A DNA stretch of 64,000 nt from Symsagittifera roscoffensis (taxonomy: Eukaryota > Xenacoelomorpha > Acoela > Convolutidae). Shown here in pieces: positions 46,873 to 59,520 of this stretch. How positions within the stretch are numbered: position 1 is the stretch's first letter; each line of letters starts with the position of its first letter. The stretch is taken from assembly GCF_963678635.1 (NCBI RefSeq), contig NC_087070.1, forward strand, positions 48,401,467 to 48,465,466. The letters run 5' to 3'. A program made the position numbers and the translations under genes. The notes beneath the pieces were generated by a model. That model was given only the letters and a program-made list of their open reading frames with translations. It had not been told where the DNA came from and made no database searches.

Positions 46873-47564
46873 ATAACCAAAACATATTTACCTCGAATTA
46901 GGATGCAGCTGTGCAATTTACCTAGACATGTAGACCCTAAGGCGACTGTGATCAATATGGTTGCAAATTTGACAATTATCTTTGCCTGGATATTTCCAGT
47001 TAGGGTGGAAGTATCAGGTCTACCTGGGCAACTCACGTAGAAATTAACATGCAACTTTTTATCTTTATCTAGATCTCTCAAATTAAAACGCAAATTTGAC
47101 CTTAAGATAAATTTTTAATTTAGGGCTTCACCATATATTTCTATTACTTCGATTTAGGATGCAAATCTAATCTTTAATCAAATTCTTCAAATAAGGGTGC
47201 AACTGTGACGTTTCGTAGATATTTAAAATTAGATATTAAAAAAAGAAAATAACTAAATACTTCAAACTAGGGTGTAACGGTGACTTTTACTTAGATATGT
47301 AGACCAGGAGAAGACTAGAATAATTCAAAACTGGGATGCAAGCTTAATTTTGGTCTATACTTACTACTTTTGGTAAAAATGTGCTCTGAGCGTGATTTTT
47401 TGCCTAGTTACAACGAATTATTCTGTTGTTTCTTCCAAGACATTTTGAACTATGAGCGACTGTGATTTCTACGTAAATATTTTGAAAAAGGGAGCAATAA
47501 TGATTTAGAATGAATGGGCAAATGGGTTAAATTAGAATGGGCAGCAACAAGTGCTTTGAGTTGG

Positions 47565-48240
47565 AGAAGACAAGATTGGTTACTTCTCTCGGGCTTATGA
47601 ATATTTGCTTCGAAGTCCGACGATCGAAGAGTTTTTCTGTATAGAGTAAAACTATCACGTTTGAACCCAAAAAATGTTATTGAATATGAAAGAGGGCAAA
47701 AAATAGTTTAGTTATCTGGGTTGGAATCTCAGCTCAAATCAGAACTCGACCAAAATTCATTGAAGGAACTTAAATAACGCGAAGACATTCTAATTCCGGA
47801 AGTTCAACCATTTATTTGAACGTCATAAGAGTTTATGGCGTTTAGACAAGACAATGCAAGACCCAACTTGTTACGCGGTTTCTCAGGGAAAAATATTACA
47901 AAAATTCATTTCCAGCACACAGTCCGAACCTGAATCCAATAGAGCATTTTTGCAATTGGATGAAGCAAAAAGTTTTGGCAAAAAATACGCGGTCTTAGAA
48001 AACTGGCCTATTCTTGTGTTGATTTTTGGGTGAATGACCTCAAAATTTACTGGAAACTGTTATTTTTTAAAGCAAAGACGTATTCAATTAAGTATTCAAG
48101 CAAATTGTGGACACACTGAGTACGCAAAATGAGTACACACTTCAGCAAAAAAAATTATTTCGTTTACATTTGTTTTTGCTGAAAGATTGTTCTTATGTTG
48201 CGTGTTCAACGTTGCCCACTATATTTTGATTAAAGATGTC
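47565..48240 (+). pseudogene. Tc1-like transposase remnant
   Basis: Broken + strand frames read FRQDNAR (about 47845-47865), then SFPAHSPNLNPIEHFCNWMK followed by QKV (about 47907-47975). This is the second Asp block (xQDNAxxH) and the HSPDLNPIEnxW block with the Glu/Asp region of Tc1/mariner DDE transposases. The preceding His is changed to Asn in this copy (ARPN). Upstream, about 47740-47830, is a degraded first-Asp region. Frameshifts abound and terminal inverted repeats were not found. Confidence 0.75.
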
Positions 48241-49441
48241 ACTGCAAGGCTTACCTGATTTTTTAAATATTTTGTTGGAAGCATGACGTTTAGCTAAATA
48301 TTGTAAGTTAGATGTTAACTGAGACGACCGTTAACTTGATTTTGTAAATTAGGGTGCAATTAAGACATTTATTTTTGAAGATAATCCAAGAAAAGTTGCA
48401 ACTGTGACCTTTACCCAGATAGTTCGAAGAAATATACAACTGCGACAATTCCCTGATACTTCAATTATTATGATGCGAGCATGACTTTAGCTAGAAATTT
48501 AGATTTAGATATCAATTGTGACCTTTATCTAGTTATTTTGAATTAGGTGCAATTGTGATTTAACAAAATATTTCAAGCATGGGGTGAAAGTGATAGTTAG
48601 ATTTAAGTTGGAAATATCATCTTCACAAAGACGTTTTGAAAAAGTTTGCTGTTGTGATCTTTTATCTAGATATTTCGATTAAGAATGCAACTGCGACGTT
48701 CATATGATATTTTGAAAGTTATGAACAAGCATGATATTCAGCTAGATTTTTCATGTCAAGATGAAATTGTATTGTTCATTCTATAATTCTAGTCAGGGTC
48801 CAATTGTGGACTTCACTTCGATATTTGAAATTAGGGTTGAGATTGCAACATTTGCGTATAGATTTTTGCAATTGGGGTTCATTTGTGATTTCCTATGTGA
48901 TATTTCAAATTAGGGTACAACAGCAATTTTTTCCCTGATATATTTTTCAAAAGGTGCAATTTCGACTTTAACTAAAATACTTCAATTAGATAACAACAGT
49001 GACTTCTACCTAAATAATTTGAATTAGCGCGCAACTGTAAAATTTACTCAGTTGTTTCGAACAAGTCTACAGCCGCGAGTTTTAATCCTCAGATAATTCA
49101 GATATTTAATTTGATGTAGGATGCAACTAGGATCTTCACAGAGATATTCCAAAACAGTGTGCATGCAACTCTGACTTTTTGCTTGATTTCTAGAATTAGG
49201 AAACCACTCTTTTTTCTGGATGTTTCTGATAAGTGTGCAATTATGGCACTCACCTAGATACTTCAATGAGATGGAATTTGTGACGTTTTTTCTAGATATT
49301 TCACATTATGATGCATATGCAACCTGTACATGACTTTTTTCAGTTGGGTTGCAATTGTGACTTTTTTCTTGATAACTCCTTTTGCTCGACAACAGTAAAC
49401 GTCGTAGTAAATAGGCAGCACCTCATATTGCATGAAGAAAG

Positions 49442-49698
49442 TGTGAAAAAAATTGAACAAAATACACACACGATGTTTTCTTTCGATTTATTTCGAAGTG
49501 CAATATTTGAAAAACTAAATTTGTGAAAAAAAAACAGAAATTGTGAAAAAATCGAACAGAACACACAGGCGATGTTTCCTTTCGAATTCTTTCGAAGTGC
49601 AATGTTTGAAAAACTAGTGCAATACGTGAAACAATAGTGCATTGTTTCAAACACTCGTTCATTGTTTAAAGATTGCACTAGTGTTTCAAATATTGCTC
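49442..49698. repeat. Small tandem and inverted repeat cluster
   Basis: A ~75-bp segment is present twice in tandem (49442-49517 and 49542-49615). It overlaps an inverted repeat whose arms are at about 49597-49623 and 49671-49697 (TTGAAAAACTAGTGCAAT against ATTGCACTAGTGTTTCAA), able to form a hairpin. Confidence 0.7.
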
Positions 49699-50365
49699 TA
49701 ATTTTTCAAAAATGGCAGAGAATATACGGAACACAGTCAATAATTCGAATTAGACTAGAATTGGGATTTTTATCTTTTTTTTGGGTATAAGATTTTCGCA
49801 ATAAAATTTTTCTCTATAGATTGATCGTTTTAGGGTGCAAAGTGACTCTTGATTAGGCAATTGAAGAAGGGTGACATCCACGTAAACTCTTCAAATCAAG
49901 GTGCAACTTTGGCCTTTACATAGATATTTAGAAAAGGGTGCAACTGCATCTGTGACCACCAACTAAATGTTTTGAATTTGGCTGCAACTATGACCTTTAC
50001 ATCAACTTTCAAATAACTTTGCAACTTGTAAATTTGCATTGATATTTCGAATGAGGGTGCAATTATAACGTTTTCCTAGATATTTCTAATAAAAGCGCAA
50101 GAATAAGCTTTATCTAGGTAGTTCGAATAGTTTGCAACTGTGACCTTTACATATTATTTTTGAATTAGGGAGTAACTGTGACCTTTTTCTACATAATTCG
50201 AATTAGAGCTGCAACTGTTATCTTTACTCAGATAAACTGAATTAGGGTGCAACTTTACTTTTATATTTCTGATATACTTATGACCTTTACACATATATAT
50301 TTCAGCTTAAGGTAACCTTTAGATAGTTTTTTGAATCAGGGTGCAACTGTGCTTTATACCTACTC

Positions 50366-50430
50366 GGGTCGAGGTCCAGGACTAATTTTACGACTCGGTG
50401 GGTCGCGGAAATGTTAATAGATGTTTCGAG
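50366..50430 (+). repeat. ~60-bp direct repeat, copy 1
   Basis: CGGGTCGAGGTCC followed by (A/G)(T/C)T-rich sequence, GTGGGTCG and GTTAAT. It occurs again at about 51660-51715, at the boundary to the 23-bp satellite. Confidence 0.65.
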
Positions 50431-51659
50431 TTAGATGTTTCGAGTTAAACCAGCTGTAAGCAACCAGCATCAAGTCGTGTTTTACTGATGATCACAGATA
50501 ATTTGTATTGTCTTTTTACCTCTATGGCGCTGTTTTTGTAAGCTTTGACTGAAAATAATAATTATTTTACCCTATGTAATTGCAGCTCTCCAATTGCCCG
50601 TGGACAACAGCTTCATTGCTATCGGCTGTCAGGGTGAAGCGTAGTGTTTCGAATTAACATAGGGAACTTGTACTTCATTCCAAATCAACCATATAGACTT
50701 GAAACGCCAAGATATCAGCACGGGTTCCAACTGTACCAAAGTCAAAAGGTCTTCATCTTCGAAACAGAAGATTTCATTATTATACCTGATTGTCATTTGT
50801 TTCACAGCCCTTGGACTGCAAAAGGGAGAAATCATTACAAAGGCTTTAAAATCGAATATCAATGCTGTTGGATTAGTTGTTAATGAGTATAGGTAATGGG
50901 TTAAAATGGTTACGTTGCAAAAAGACGACATGTCATCATAAGTTTTAATCAGAAACGAGACATGAAAAGAAGTTATGCGCAAGAATAAACGACAAGTATT
51001 TATTTCGTACGTTTGTTTCTCCGATTCTGGTTGGTTGATGACGTGTCTACTTTATGACTTGTCGAATTTTTACCGACTTGTCGGTTAAAAGAGTCAAAGA
51101 CGGTCTAAAGTGCCACAGGTGCGCAGCAAGTTATAGTTTTCAAACAGCACACGTTTCTAAGATGCTGTTTTCAATCACTATTTGAAGAAAAAAAATTGAC
51201 CAAAAAGTAGGCATTAATTTTTTGAATAATTAAGTCTCGAGATTGGAGATGACACGAAGAGTACATTGTAAAGTGTTGGAACGATAACTTTCAATCCCTA
51301 ATGCGCACTTAATGCAAAATCGCAAATTAAGAAAACTAAATTGTTTGCTATATTCAGTCAAAAAAGTAGGGATGAATTTTCCCTCCTAAATTATCTGGTG
51401 TTAAAAATTTCCTGAGCGACATAATAACTAAGAAAAAGTATTTCCTATAGAAACATGCATTACAAAGAACACTATTAAATTAACTCACGAAATTTTATAT
51501 AAGTTTATGCTGGTAGTCCCGTAAGCGCAAGTTTTGAATAAAATTTTATCAAATTTACACAGTTGATTGAAATAATTTTGACTATAAGCAAAAATTAATT
51601 TGTGAGCAAACTGCATAACTACCCTTTATCGATTTGGAGGATATTATACGGTTTACTTC
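50431..51659. other. Unassigned DNA between two ~60-bp repeats
   Basis: Overlapping frames on both strands lie at 50629-50982, e.g. a + frame at 50699-50896 with the hydrophobic run ISLLYLIVICFTAL. None has a recognised motif, and no splice-site pair supports an exon. Confidence 0.35.
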
Positions 51660-51720
51660 CCGGGTCGAGGTCCGCGATTGATTTTCGAATTTGTGGGTCG
51701 TGCCAACGTTAATTCAGCGA
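51660..51720 (+). repeat. ~60-bp direct repeat, copy 2
   Basis: Partner of 50366-50430, about three quarters of positions alike by eye. The 23-bp satellite starts about 60 bases further on. Confidence 0.65.
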
Positions 51721-51774
51721 CCGAAGGTTTTTATTTTGGATGAGGTTTTAAGTAGTGAAAAAATTCTGGAAATA

Positions 51775-51957
51775 CCGTATCTCGGCCACGATGATCGAAA
51801 AATTGATCGCAGCATGGACGAAAAATTAGTCGCGGCATGGTCAAAAAATTAGTCGCGGCGTAATAAAAAAACTGAACGCTGCATAAAAGAAAAGTTAAAA
51901 AGTTAATCGTGGCTTTGTGGAAAAATTAGTCGCGGCCTGCTAAACAAAATAACATTT
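51775..51957. repeat. ~23-bp satellite, left outlier block
   Basis: About eight units of the same type as the main array (AAAAATTAGTCGCGGCATGG), cut off by the chimeric fragment at about 51958. Confidence 0.9.
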
Positions 51958-52434
51958 CAGGATCGTCAAATTAAGGATTCTCCCTGAATTCATCAACTCC
52001 ACCATCCGAAAAAACTGGGCTATTGTCGCGCCTCCGAAAGCCATCACCGTGGTGATCCAGGAGGTCCTCAAGTTTGAGAGCAACCTGACCAAGCTGTCTC
52101 CCAGTATTAGATGTGATGTCCCCAGTGGTGGTTGCTGCAGGTTTACTGCCGGGTTCCAGGTCGCTCGGTTGAGGCCAGCTCTCGGATCTGCCTCCTGAAC
52201 TCCTGTGAAGTTATACTTCAACTGATTGTTCTTTTGCACATCCATTACCAGTGACACTTTCTTTGCTGGCATCCTTCGTATCTTCCTGTCTGGGACTTTT
52301 GAGCTCCCCATGGGTAGCGCTGCATCGCTAACTCCCCTTTTGGTCATTGCGTCTTGGGAGAGCTGTACTCTGCCCATATCGTCAACCGTTCCATTCCGAA
52401 TCAAATCAAAATCCTTCTCCTCGCACAGGACCAC
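51940..52434 (-). pseudogene. SGNH-hydrolase-like fragment
   Basis: The minus frame is open for 164 codons. Its main part carries SHLILGDSLVRLLSNLRTSW, then ITTVMAFGGATIAQFFRMVE and GRILNLTIL. GDS with the preceding hydrophobic strand is block I of SGNH/GDSL-type hydrolases, and FGGATI fits the block II Gly region. The sequence stops just before the GxN block, where the satellite begins. Its first ~15 codons lie antisense to the envelope-like pseudogene, so the upstream part is not its own. Upstream of block I is a basic, Gln/Asn-containing region with no family call. It is truncated and unlikely to act. Confidence 0.6.
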
Positions 52435-52920
52435 ATGATCTACTTAGTAGCACACTACGATTGTGAAGAAAACCAACAAAAACATTACATAAATATGCTA
52501 TCAATTAAGTAACCCAATGTGAATCCAAACCACAAGCTATAGAAACCACAAATATAATAGCTACGTTATACCCAAAAGCGCGAGCAACTACACCAACAGG
52601 ATACAAATTTACAGCAACATTTTTCGATAAGAAAGTACATTGTTCATAAGTTTCAAACGGAAATAAAAACAGACTAAACCACGAATCTTTCTACCAAAAT
52701 AACATCGAAAGATTATTACAGCTCAGCCCTGAAGACTGTAAAAACGAACTAAAAAGACTGAACCTCAAACCAAATAAAGGCACAAATAGAAAAATTGTAA
52801 ATTTTCAAGCTTTTCCAGACTCAGCACATCAAGCCGAACTTGAAAAACACCAAGGTCACATACGACTAGATACAAAATTTCCCTTCCATGGATCACATTT
52901 AGCAGATATATCCTGTAATC
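52388..52920 (+). pseudogene. Envelope-like pseudogene fragment
   Basis: In the + direction this fragment aligns with the start of the envelope-like ORF at 17761-15485 (-). Shared blocks include NPSPRTGP, HYDCEEN, ETTN-IATLY-KARATT, TGYKFTATF, KKVHCS-VSNGNKNRL and NRKIVNFQ. It has a frameshift near 52490, stops near 52510 and 52645, and ends at the satellite near 52920. At the spot where the 17.5-kb copy has an extra base, this fragment keeps the reading frame. No signal peptide is present; homology starts just after it. Confidence 0.85.
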
Positions 52921-55900
52921 GGCGTGGCTGAAAAGTTAGTCACTACATTGTCAAAAATTTGGTCGCTGCATGCTCAAAAAATTACTCCCTGCAAATTAGA
53001 AAAATTAGTCGCTGCATAGTACAAAATTTAGCCCGGAGGTGGTCGAAAAAATAGTCGCAGCCTGGTTGATGAAGTAGTCGCCGCATGATCGAAAAGTTAG
53101 TCGCTGCATGATTGAAATTTTAGTCGCGACATGGTCAAGAAATTAGTCGCTGCATAGAAAAAATATTAGTCGCTGCATAGTAGAAAAAATTTTCGCGGCG
53201 TGGTCAAAAATTTAGTCGCAGCCTGGTCGAAAAACTGGTCGCTGCATAGTAGAAAAATTAGCTGTGGCAGGGTCGCGACATAGTAGAAACATTATTCGGG
53301 TCATGGTCAAAAATTAGTCGCGGCATGGTCAAAAAATAAGTCGCGGCGTAGTCAGTAGTAAAAAAAATTAGTCGCGGCGTAGTCGAAATATTAGTCGCTC
53401 CCTAGTGAAAAATTAGTCGCTGTCTAGTCATAAATAGTAGAACAACTAGTAGCGGCATGCTTCGAAAGTTCGTCACGGCATGGTTAAAAGTTTATTCGCT
53501 GCATAGTAGAAAAAGTAGTTTAAGCATGGTCGAAAAATTAGTCGCGGCGAAGTCGGAAAATTAGTCGCTCCCTAGTGAAAAATTAGTCACTGCCTAGTCA
53601 TAAATAGCAGAACAAATAGTAGCGACATGCTCGGAAATTAGTCGCTGCCGGGTCAAAAATTAGTTGCAGCCTGGTTAACAAATAAGTCGAGGCAGGGTCA
53701 AAAGTTTAGTCGCTGCTTAGCAGAAAACGTAGTCTAGGCATGGTCAAAATTTAGTCGCGGCGTAGTCAAAAAATTAGTCGCGGCGTAGCCGAAAAATTAG
53801 TCACTCACTAGTGAAAAATTACTCGCTACCCAGAAGTAAATAGCAGAACAATTAGTAGCGGCATGCTCGAAAAGTTAGTCACGGCATGGTCAAAAAAATT
53901 TTTGCATCTTAGTAGAAAAAGTAATCTAATCACGGTCGCAAAAGTAGTCGCTGTATTATAAAAAAAACCGAAGCGTTGTCAAAAATTAGTCGCATCTTGA
54001 TCACAAATAAGTCGAGGCAGGGTAGAAATTTTAGTCGCTGCGTAGTAGAAAAAATTGTCAAGAAATGTTCGCAAATTTAGTCGCTGGCTGCATAGTAGAA
54101 AAACTAGTCGCGGCATGGTCGACAAATTAGAAGCGGCGTGATCGAATTATTAGTCGCGTCGTGGTCAAAAAATGAGTCGAGCCCCGGTTAAAAGTTTAGT
54201 TAGTAAATAGTAGAATAATTGGTCGCTGCATGGTCGAAAAAATTGGCAACGACATGAACAAAAAACTAGCCGCGGCGTGGTCGAAATATTAGTCGTGTCG
54301 TGGTCGAAGATTAGTGGCGGCGTGGTAGAAAAACTAGTCGCGGCCTGGTAATAAAATTAGACGCTGAATAGTAGAAAATTTAATCGCTTTGAAAAACGAA
54401 GCGCGGCCTGGTCGAAAAGTTAGTCAAGACAGGGTCAAAATTTAGTCGCTGCATAGTAAAAAAAACACTAGTAAAGGCATGGTCGAAAACTATTTGCTGC
54501 ATACTAAAAGAATAGTAGTCTAGACGTGGTCAAAAAAAGTCAGTCGCTGCACAGTAGAAATTTTTGCCACTGCATAGTCAAAAAATTAGTCGCAGCTTAG
54601 TCAAAAAAATAGTCGCGGCGTAGTCAAAAATTAGTCGGGTCGTAGTCGAAAAATTAGTCACTGCTTGGTCAAAAAATTAGTCGCTGACTAGTAGAACAGT
54701 TAGTCGCGGCATGGTTGAAAAAATACTCGTGGCGTGAACAAAAAAGGTCATAGCGCGGTCGAAATATTAGTCGCATCGTGGTCAAAATATTAGTCGCGGC
54801 ATGGTAGAAAAAAAATAGTCGCGGCCTGGTTATAGTATTAGTTACTGCATAGTAAAAAAAATTAATCATTCCATGGCTAAAAAATCCATCGCTGCATAGT
54901 AGAAAAAGGAATCGCGGCGCCGTCAAAAAAATGAGTCGAGGCCTGGTTAAAAGTTTAGTTAGTGAATAGTAAAATAATTGGTCGCTGCATGGTCGAAAAA
55001 ATTAGCAACGACATGAACAAAAAACTAGCCGCGGCATGGTCAAAATATTAGTCGTGTCGTGGTCGAAAATTAGTGGCGGCGTGGTAGAAAAACTAGTCGC
55101 GGCCTGGTAATAAAATTAGACGCTGAATAGTAGAAAATTTAATCGCGTTGAAAAACGAAGCGCGGCCTGGTCGAAAAGTTAGTCAAGACAGGGTCAAAAT
55201 TTAGTCGCTGCATAGTAAAAAAAGGCATGGTCGAAAATTATTTGCTGCATACTAAAAGAATAGTAGTCTAGACGTGATCAAAAAAGTCAGTCGCTGCACA
55301 GTAGAAAGATTTGCCGCTGCATAGTCAAAAAATTAGTCGCAGCTTAGTCAAAAAAATAGTCGCGGCGTAGTCAAAAATTAGTCGGGTCGTAGTCGAAAAA
55401 TTAGTCACTGCTTGGTCAAAAAATTAGTCGCTGAATAGTAGAACAGTTAGTCGCGGCATGGTTGAAAAAATACTCGTGGCGTGAACAAAAAAGGTCATAG
55501 CGCGGTCGAAATATTAGTCGCATCGTGGTCAAAATATTAGTCGCGGCATGGTAGAAAAAATAGTCGCGGCCTGGTTATAGTATTAGTTACTGCATAGTAA
55601 AAAAATTAATCATTCCATGGCTGAAAAAATCAATCGCTGCATAGTAGAAAAACGAATCGCGGCGCGGTCGAAAAATGATGCGCGGCTTGGTCCAAAAATT
55701 AATCGAGGCTTGGTCAAAAATTTAGTGGCGATGTAGTCAAAAATTTAGTCGCGATGTAGTCGAAAATTATTCGCGTTGTGGTTGAAAAATTATAAGCTGC
55801 TTAGTCAAAAGTTTTGTCGCTAAACAGTATGACAATTATTCACGATGTGATCGAAAAATTAGTCGCTGCATGAACAAATCTTGTCGAAATCTTAGTCCAA

Positions 55901-55990
55901 GCTTAGTAAAAAAAAAGTTTTTACATGGTTGAAAAAAATAATCGTTGTCGAGTAGAAAAGTTAATAGCGGCGTGGTTGAAAAATGAATCG

Positions 55991-58900
55991 CAGCCTGGTC
56001 GGAAAACTAGTCATAGCATGGTTGAAATTTAGTCGCGTCGTGGTCGAAAAATTAGTCGCGGCCTGGTTAAAAATTTAGTCGCTGAATAGTAGACTAATTA
56101 GTCGCGGCATGGTCAAAAAATTAGTCACGGCAAGATCAAAAAAGTAGTCGCGGCGTTTCCGAAAAATAAGTCGCGTAGTGGTCAAAAAATAAGTGGAGGC
56201 GTGCCAAAAAATTAGTCGCGGCCTGGTCATAAAGTTAGTCGCTACATAGTAGAAAAATTAATCGTGGCATGGTCAAAAAATTTGTCGCAACGTAGTAAAA
56301 ACTTTACTCGCGGCGTACTCGAAAAACTAGTCGCGGCATGGTCAAAAAATTAGTCACGGCAAGATCAAAAAAGTAGTCGCGGCGTTTCCGAAAAATAAGT
56401 CGCGTAGTGGTCAAAAAATAAGTGGCGGCGTGCCAAAAAATTAGTCGCGGCCTGGTCATAAAGTTAGCCGCTGCATAGTAGAAAAATTAATCGTGGCATG
56501 GTCAAAAAATTTGTTGCAACGTAGTAAAAACTTTACTCGCGGCGTACTCGAAAAACTAGTCGCGGCATGGTCAACAAATTAGTCACGGCAAGATCAAAAA
56601 AGTAGTCGCGGCGTTTCCGAAAAATAAGTCGCGTAGTGGTCAAAAAATAAGTGGCGGCGTGCCAAAAAATTAGTCGCGGCCTGGTCATAAAGTTAGTCGC
56701 TGCATAGTAGAAAAATTAATCGCGGCATGGTCAAAAAATTTGTCGCAACGTAGTAAAAACTTTACTCGCGGCGTACTCGAAAAACTAGTCGCTGCCTGGT
56801 CGAAAATTGAGTCATTGAAAAGTAAAACAATTAGTCGCGATATGATGAAAAAAATAATTGCAGCATGAACAAATAATTTGGCGCGGCTTGGTCGACAAAT
56901 TAGTCGCGGCAAGGTCAAAAAATTAGTCGCAGCGTAGTCACAAATTTTTTGCGGTGTGGTTGGAAAATTAGTCGCTGCCTGGTCAAAAGTTTTGTTGCTA
57001 ATTAGTAAGACAAATAGTCGCGGCATGGTCAAAAAATCAATCGCTCCATGAACAAACAATTGGTCGCGGTATGAACAAACAATTAGTCGCGGCTTGGTCG
57101 CAAATTAGTCGCGGCGTGGTCAAAAAATTGTCGCGGCCTGGTCAAAATCTTAGTCCACGCATAGGAAAAAATTGTCTGTCCCTGGTTAAAAAAATTCGCT
57201 GTCGAGTAAAAAAAATGGTCGCAGCGTGGTTGAAAAATGAGTCGCGGCCTAGTCTGGAAATTAGTCATAGCATGTTTGAAATTATAGTTGCTGCTTTGTT
57301 GAAAATTAGTCGCGGCAAACCAAAAAAGCAATCGCTGCATAGTAGAAAAATTAGTCCCAGCGTGGTCAAAAAATGAGTCGCTGCCTGGTCGGAAAATTTG
57401 TCATCCCGTGTTTGAAACATTGGTTGCTGCATGGTTGAAAAATTAGTCCTGATATGGTCGAAAACTTAGTCGCAGCCTAGATGAAAAATTGGTCGCGTCG
57501 TGGCTGGAAAGTTAGTGGCAGCGTGGTAGAAAAATTAGTCGCTGCCTGGTTGAAAACTAGTCGCTGAATAGAACAATTAGTCGCGATATGATGAAAAAAA
57601 ATAATTGCAGCATGAACAAATAATTTGGCGCGGCTTGGTCGACAAATTAGTCGCGGCAAGGTCAAAAAATTAGTCGCAGCGTAGTCACAAATTTTTTGCG
57701 GTGTGGTTGGAAAATTAGTCGCTGCCTGGTCAAAAATTTTGTTGCTAATTAGTAAGACAAATAGTCGCGGCATGGTCAAAAAGTCAATCGCTCCATGAAC
57801 AAACAATTGGTCGCGGTATGAACAAACAATTAGTCGCGGCTTGGTCGCAAATTAGTCGCGGCGTGGTCAAAAAATTGTCGCGGCCTGATCAAAATCTTAG
57901 TCCACGCATACGAAAAAAAATGTCTGTCCCTGGTTAAAAAAATTCGCTGTCGAGTAGAAAAAATGGTCGCAGCGTGGTTAAAAAATGAGTCGCGGCCTGG
58001 TCTGAAAATTAGTCATAGCATGTTTGAAATTATAGTTGCTGCTTTGTTGAAAATTAGTCGCGGCAAACCAAAAAATCAATCGCTGCATAGTAGAAACATT
58101 AGTCCCAGCGTGGTCAAAAAATGAGTCGCTGCCTGGTCGGAAAATTTGTCATCCCGTGTTTGAAACATTGGTTGCTGCATGGTTGAAAAATTAGTCCTGA
58201 TATGGTCGAAAACTTAGTCGCAGCCTAGACGAAAAATTGGTCGCGTCGTGGTCGGAAAGTTAGTGGCAGCGTGGTAGAAAAATTAGTCGCTGCCTGGTTG
58301 AAAACTAGTCGCTGAATAGTAGACTCATTAGTCGCAACATGCTCAAAAAATTAGTCACGGCATGAACAAAAAAATAGTCGAGGCGTGTCCCAAATAATAG
58401 TCGAGTCGTGGTCAAAAAACTAGAGGCGGCGTGCTAGAAAAATTAGTCGCGGCCTAGTCGTAAATTTAGTCGCTGCATAGTAAAACAAATTAGTCTTTCC
58501 ATGGTTGAAAAAGTTAATCGCTGCATAGTAGAGGAATTCATCGCCACGTGGTCAAAAAATGAAGTGCCTGGTCAAAAAATTAATCGAGACAGGGTCAAAT
58601 TTTAATCGCGGCATAGTAAAAACATTAGTTAAGGCATGGTCGAAAAATTACTCGCTGCATAGTGAAACAGTTAGTACAGGCGTAGTCAAAAAATGTCTGT
58701 CTCTGCATAGTAGAAAATTTTGCCGCGGCTTAGACAGAAAATTAGTCGCGGGGTAGTCAAAAATTATTCGGGTCGTAGTCGAAAAATTAGTCATTGCCTG
58801 GTCGAAAAATTAGTCGGTGAATAGTAAAATAATTAACAGCGATATGATTGAAAATTTAGTCGCTGCATGAACAAAAAATTAGTCGCGGCTTGGTCGACAA

Positions 58901-59520
58901 ATTAGTCGCGGCCTGGTCAAAATCTTATCCCATGCATAGGGAAAAAAATTAGTCGTTCCACGGTTGAAAAAATTAATCGCATCGTGGCTGAAAAAGAAGT
59001 CGCGGCCTGGTCGGAAAATCAGTCATAGCATGGTTGAAAAAGTAGTTGCTGCTTTGTTGAAAATTAGTCGCGGCATGGTCAAAAAGTTAGTCGCAGCTTA
59101 GTCACAAATTTTTGCAGTGTAGTTGGAAAATTAGTCGCTGCCTGGTCAAAAGTTTAGTTGCTAATTAGAAAGACAAATAGTCGCGGCAAGTTCAAAAAAC
59201 TAATCGCTGCATGAACAAACAATTAGTCGCGGCTTGGTCCTAAAGTAGTCGCGGCGTGGTCGAAAATGTGTCGCGGCCTGGTAAAAATCTTAGTCCATGC
59301 ATGGGAAAAAAATAGTCTGTCCCTGGTTGAAAAAAATTGCTGTCGAGTAGAAGAAATGGTCGCAGCGTGGTTGAAAAATGAGTCGCGGCCTGGTCTGAAA
59401 ATTAAATTTAGCATGTTTGAAATTATAGTTGCTGCTTTGTTGAAAATTAGTCGCGGCAAATCAAAAAAACAATCGCTGCATAGTAGAAAAATTAGTCCCA
59501 GCGTGGTCAAAAAATGAGTC
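55991..59520. repeat. Higher-order repeat unit 1 (~3,531 bp)
   Basis: Order X (55.99-56.84), Y (56.84-57.58), Y' (57.58-58.33), Z (58.33-59.52). Y and Y' are ~747-bp near-duplicates told apart by several bases, e.g. CACGCATAGG against CACGCATACG. Confidence 0.8.

Larger units (their letters stand above)
46878..50365. repeat. Degenerate ~38-bp satellite, right block
   Basis: The same family as 35590-37555, continuing after the LTR element. Units with (T)TCGAATTAGGGTGCAACTGT are frequent at 49980-50350. A Tc1-like remnant (47565-48240) and a small repeat cluster (49440-49700) interrupt it. Confidence 0.8.

Noticed and set aside
50629-50982. Overlapping frames on both strands, one with a hydrophobic run
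   Set aside because: No motif, no splice pair, no repeat partner; kept only as unassigned DNA.
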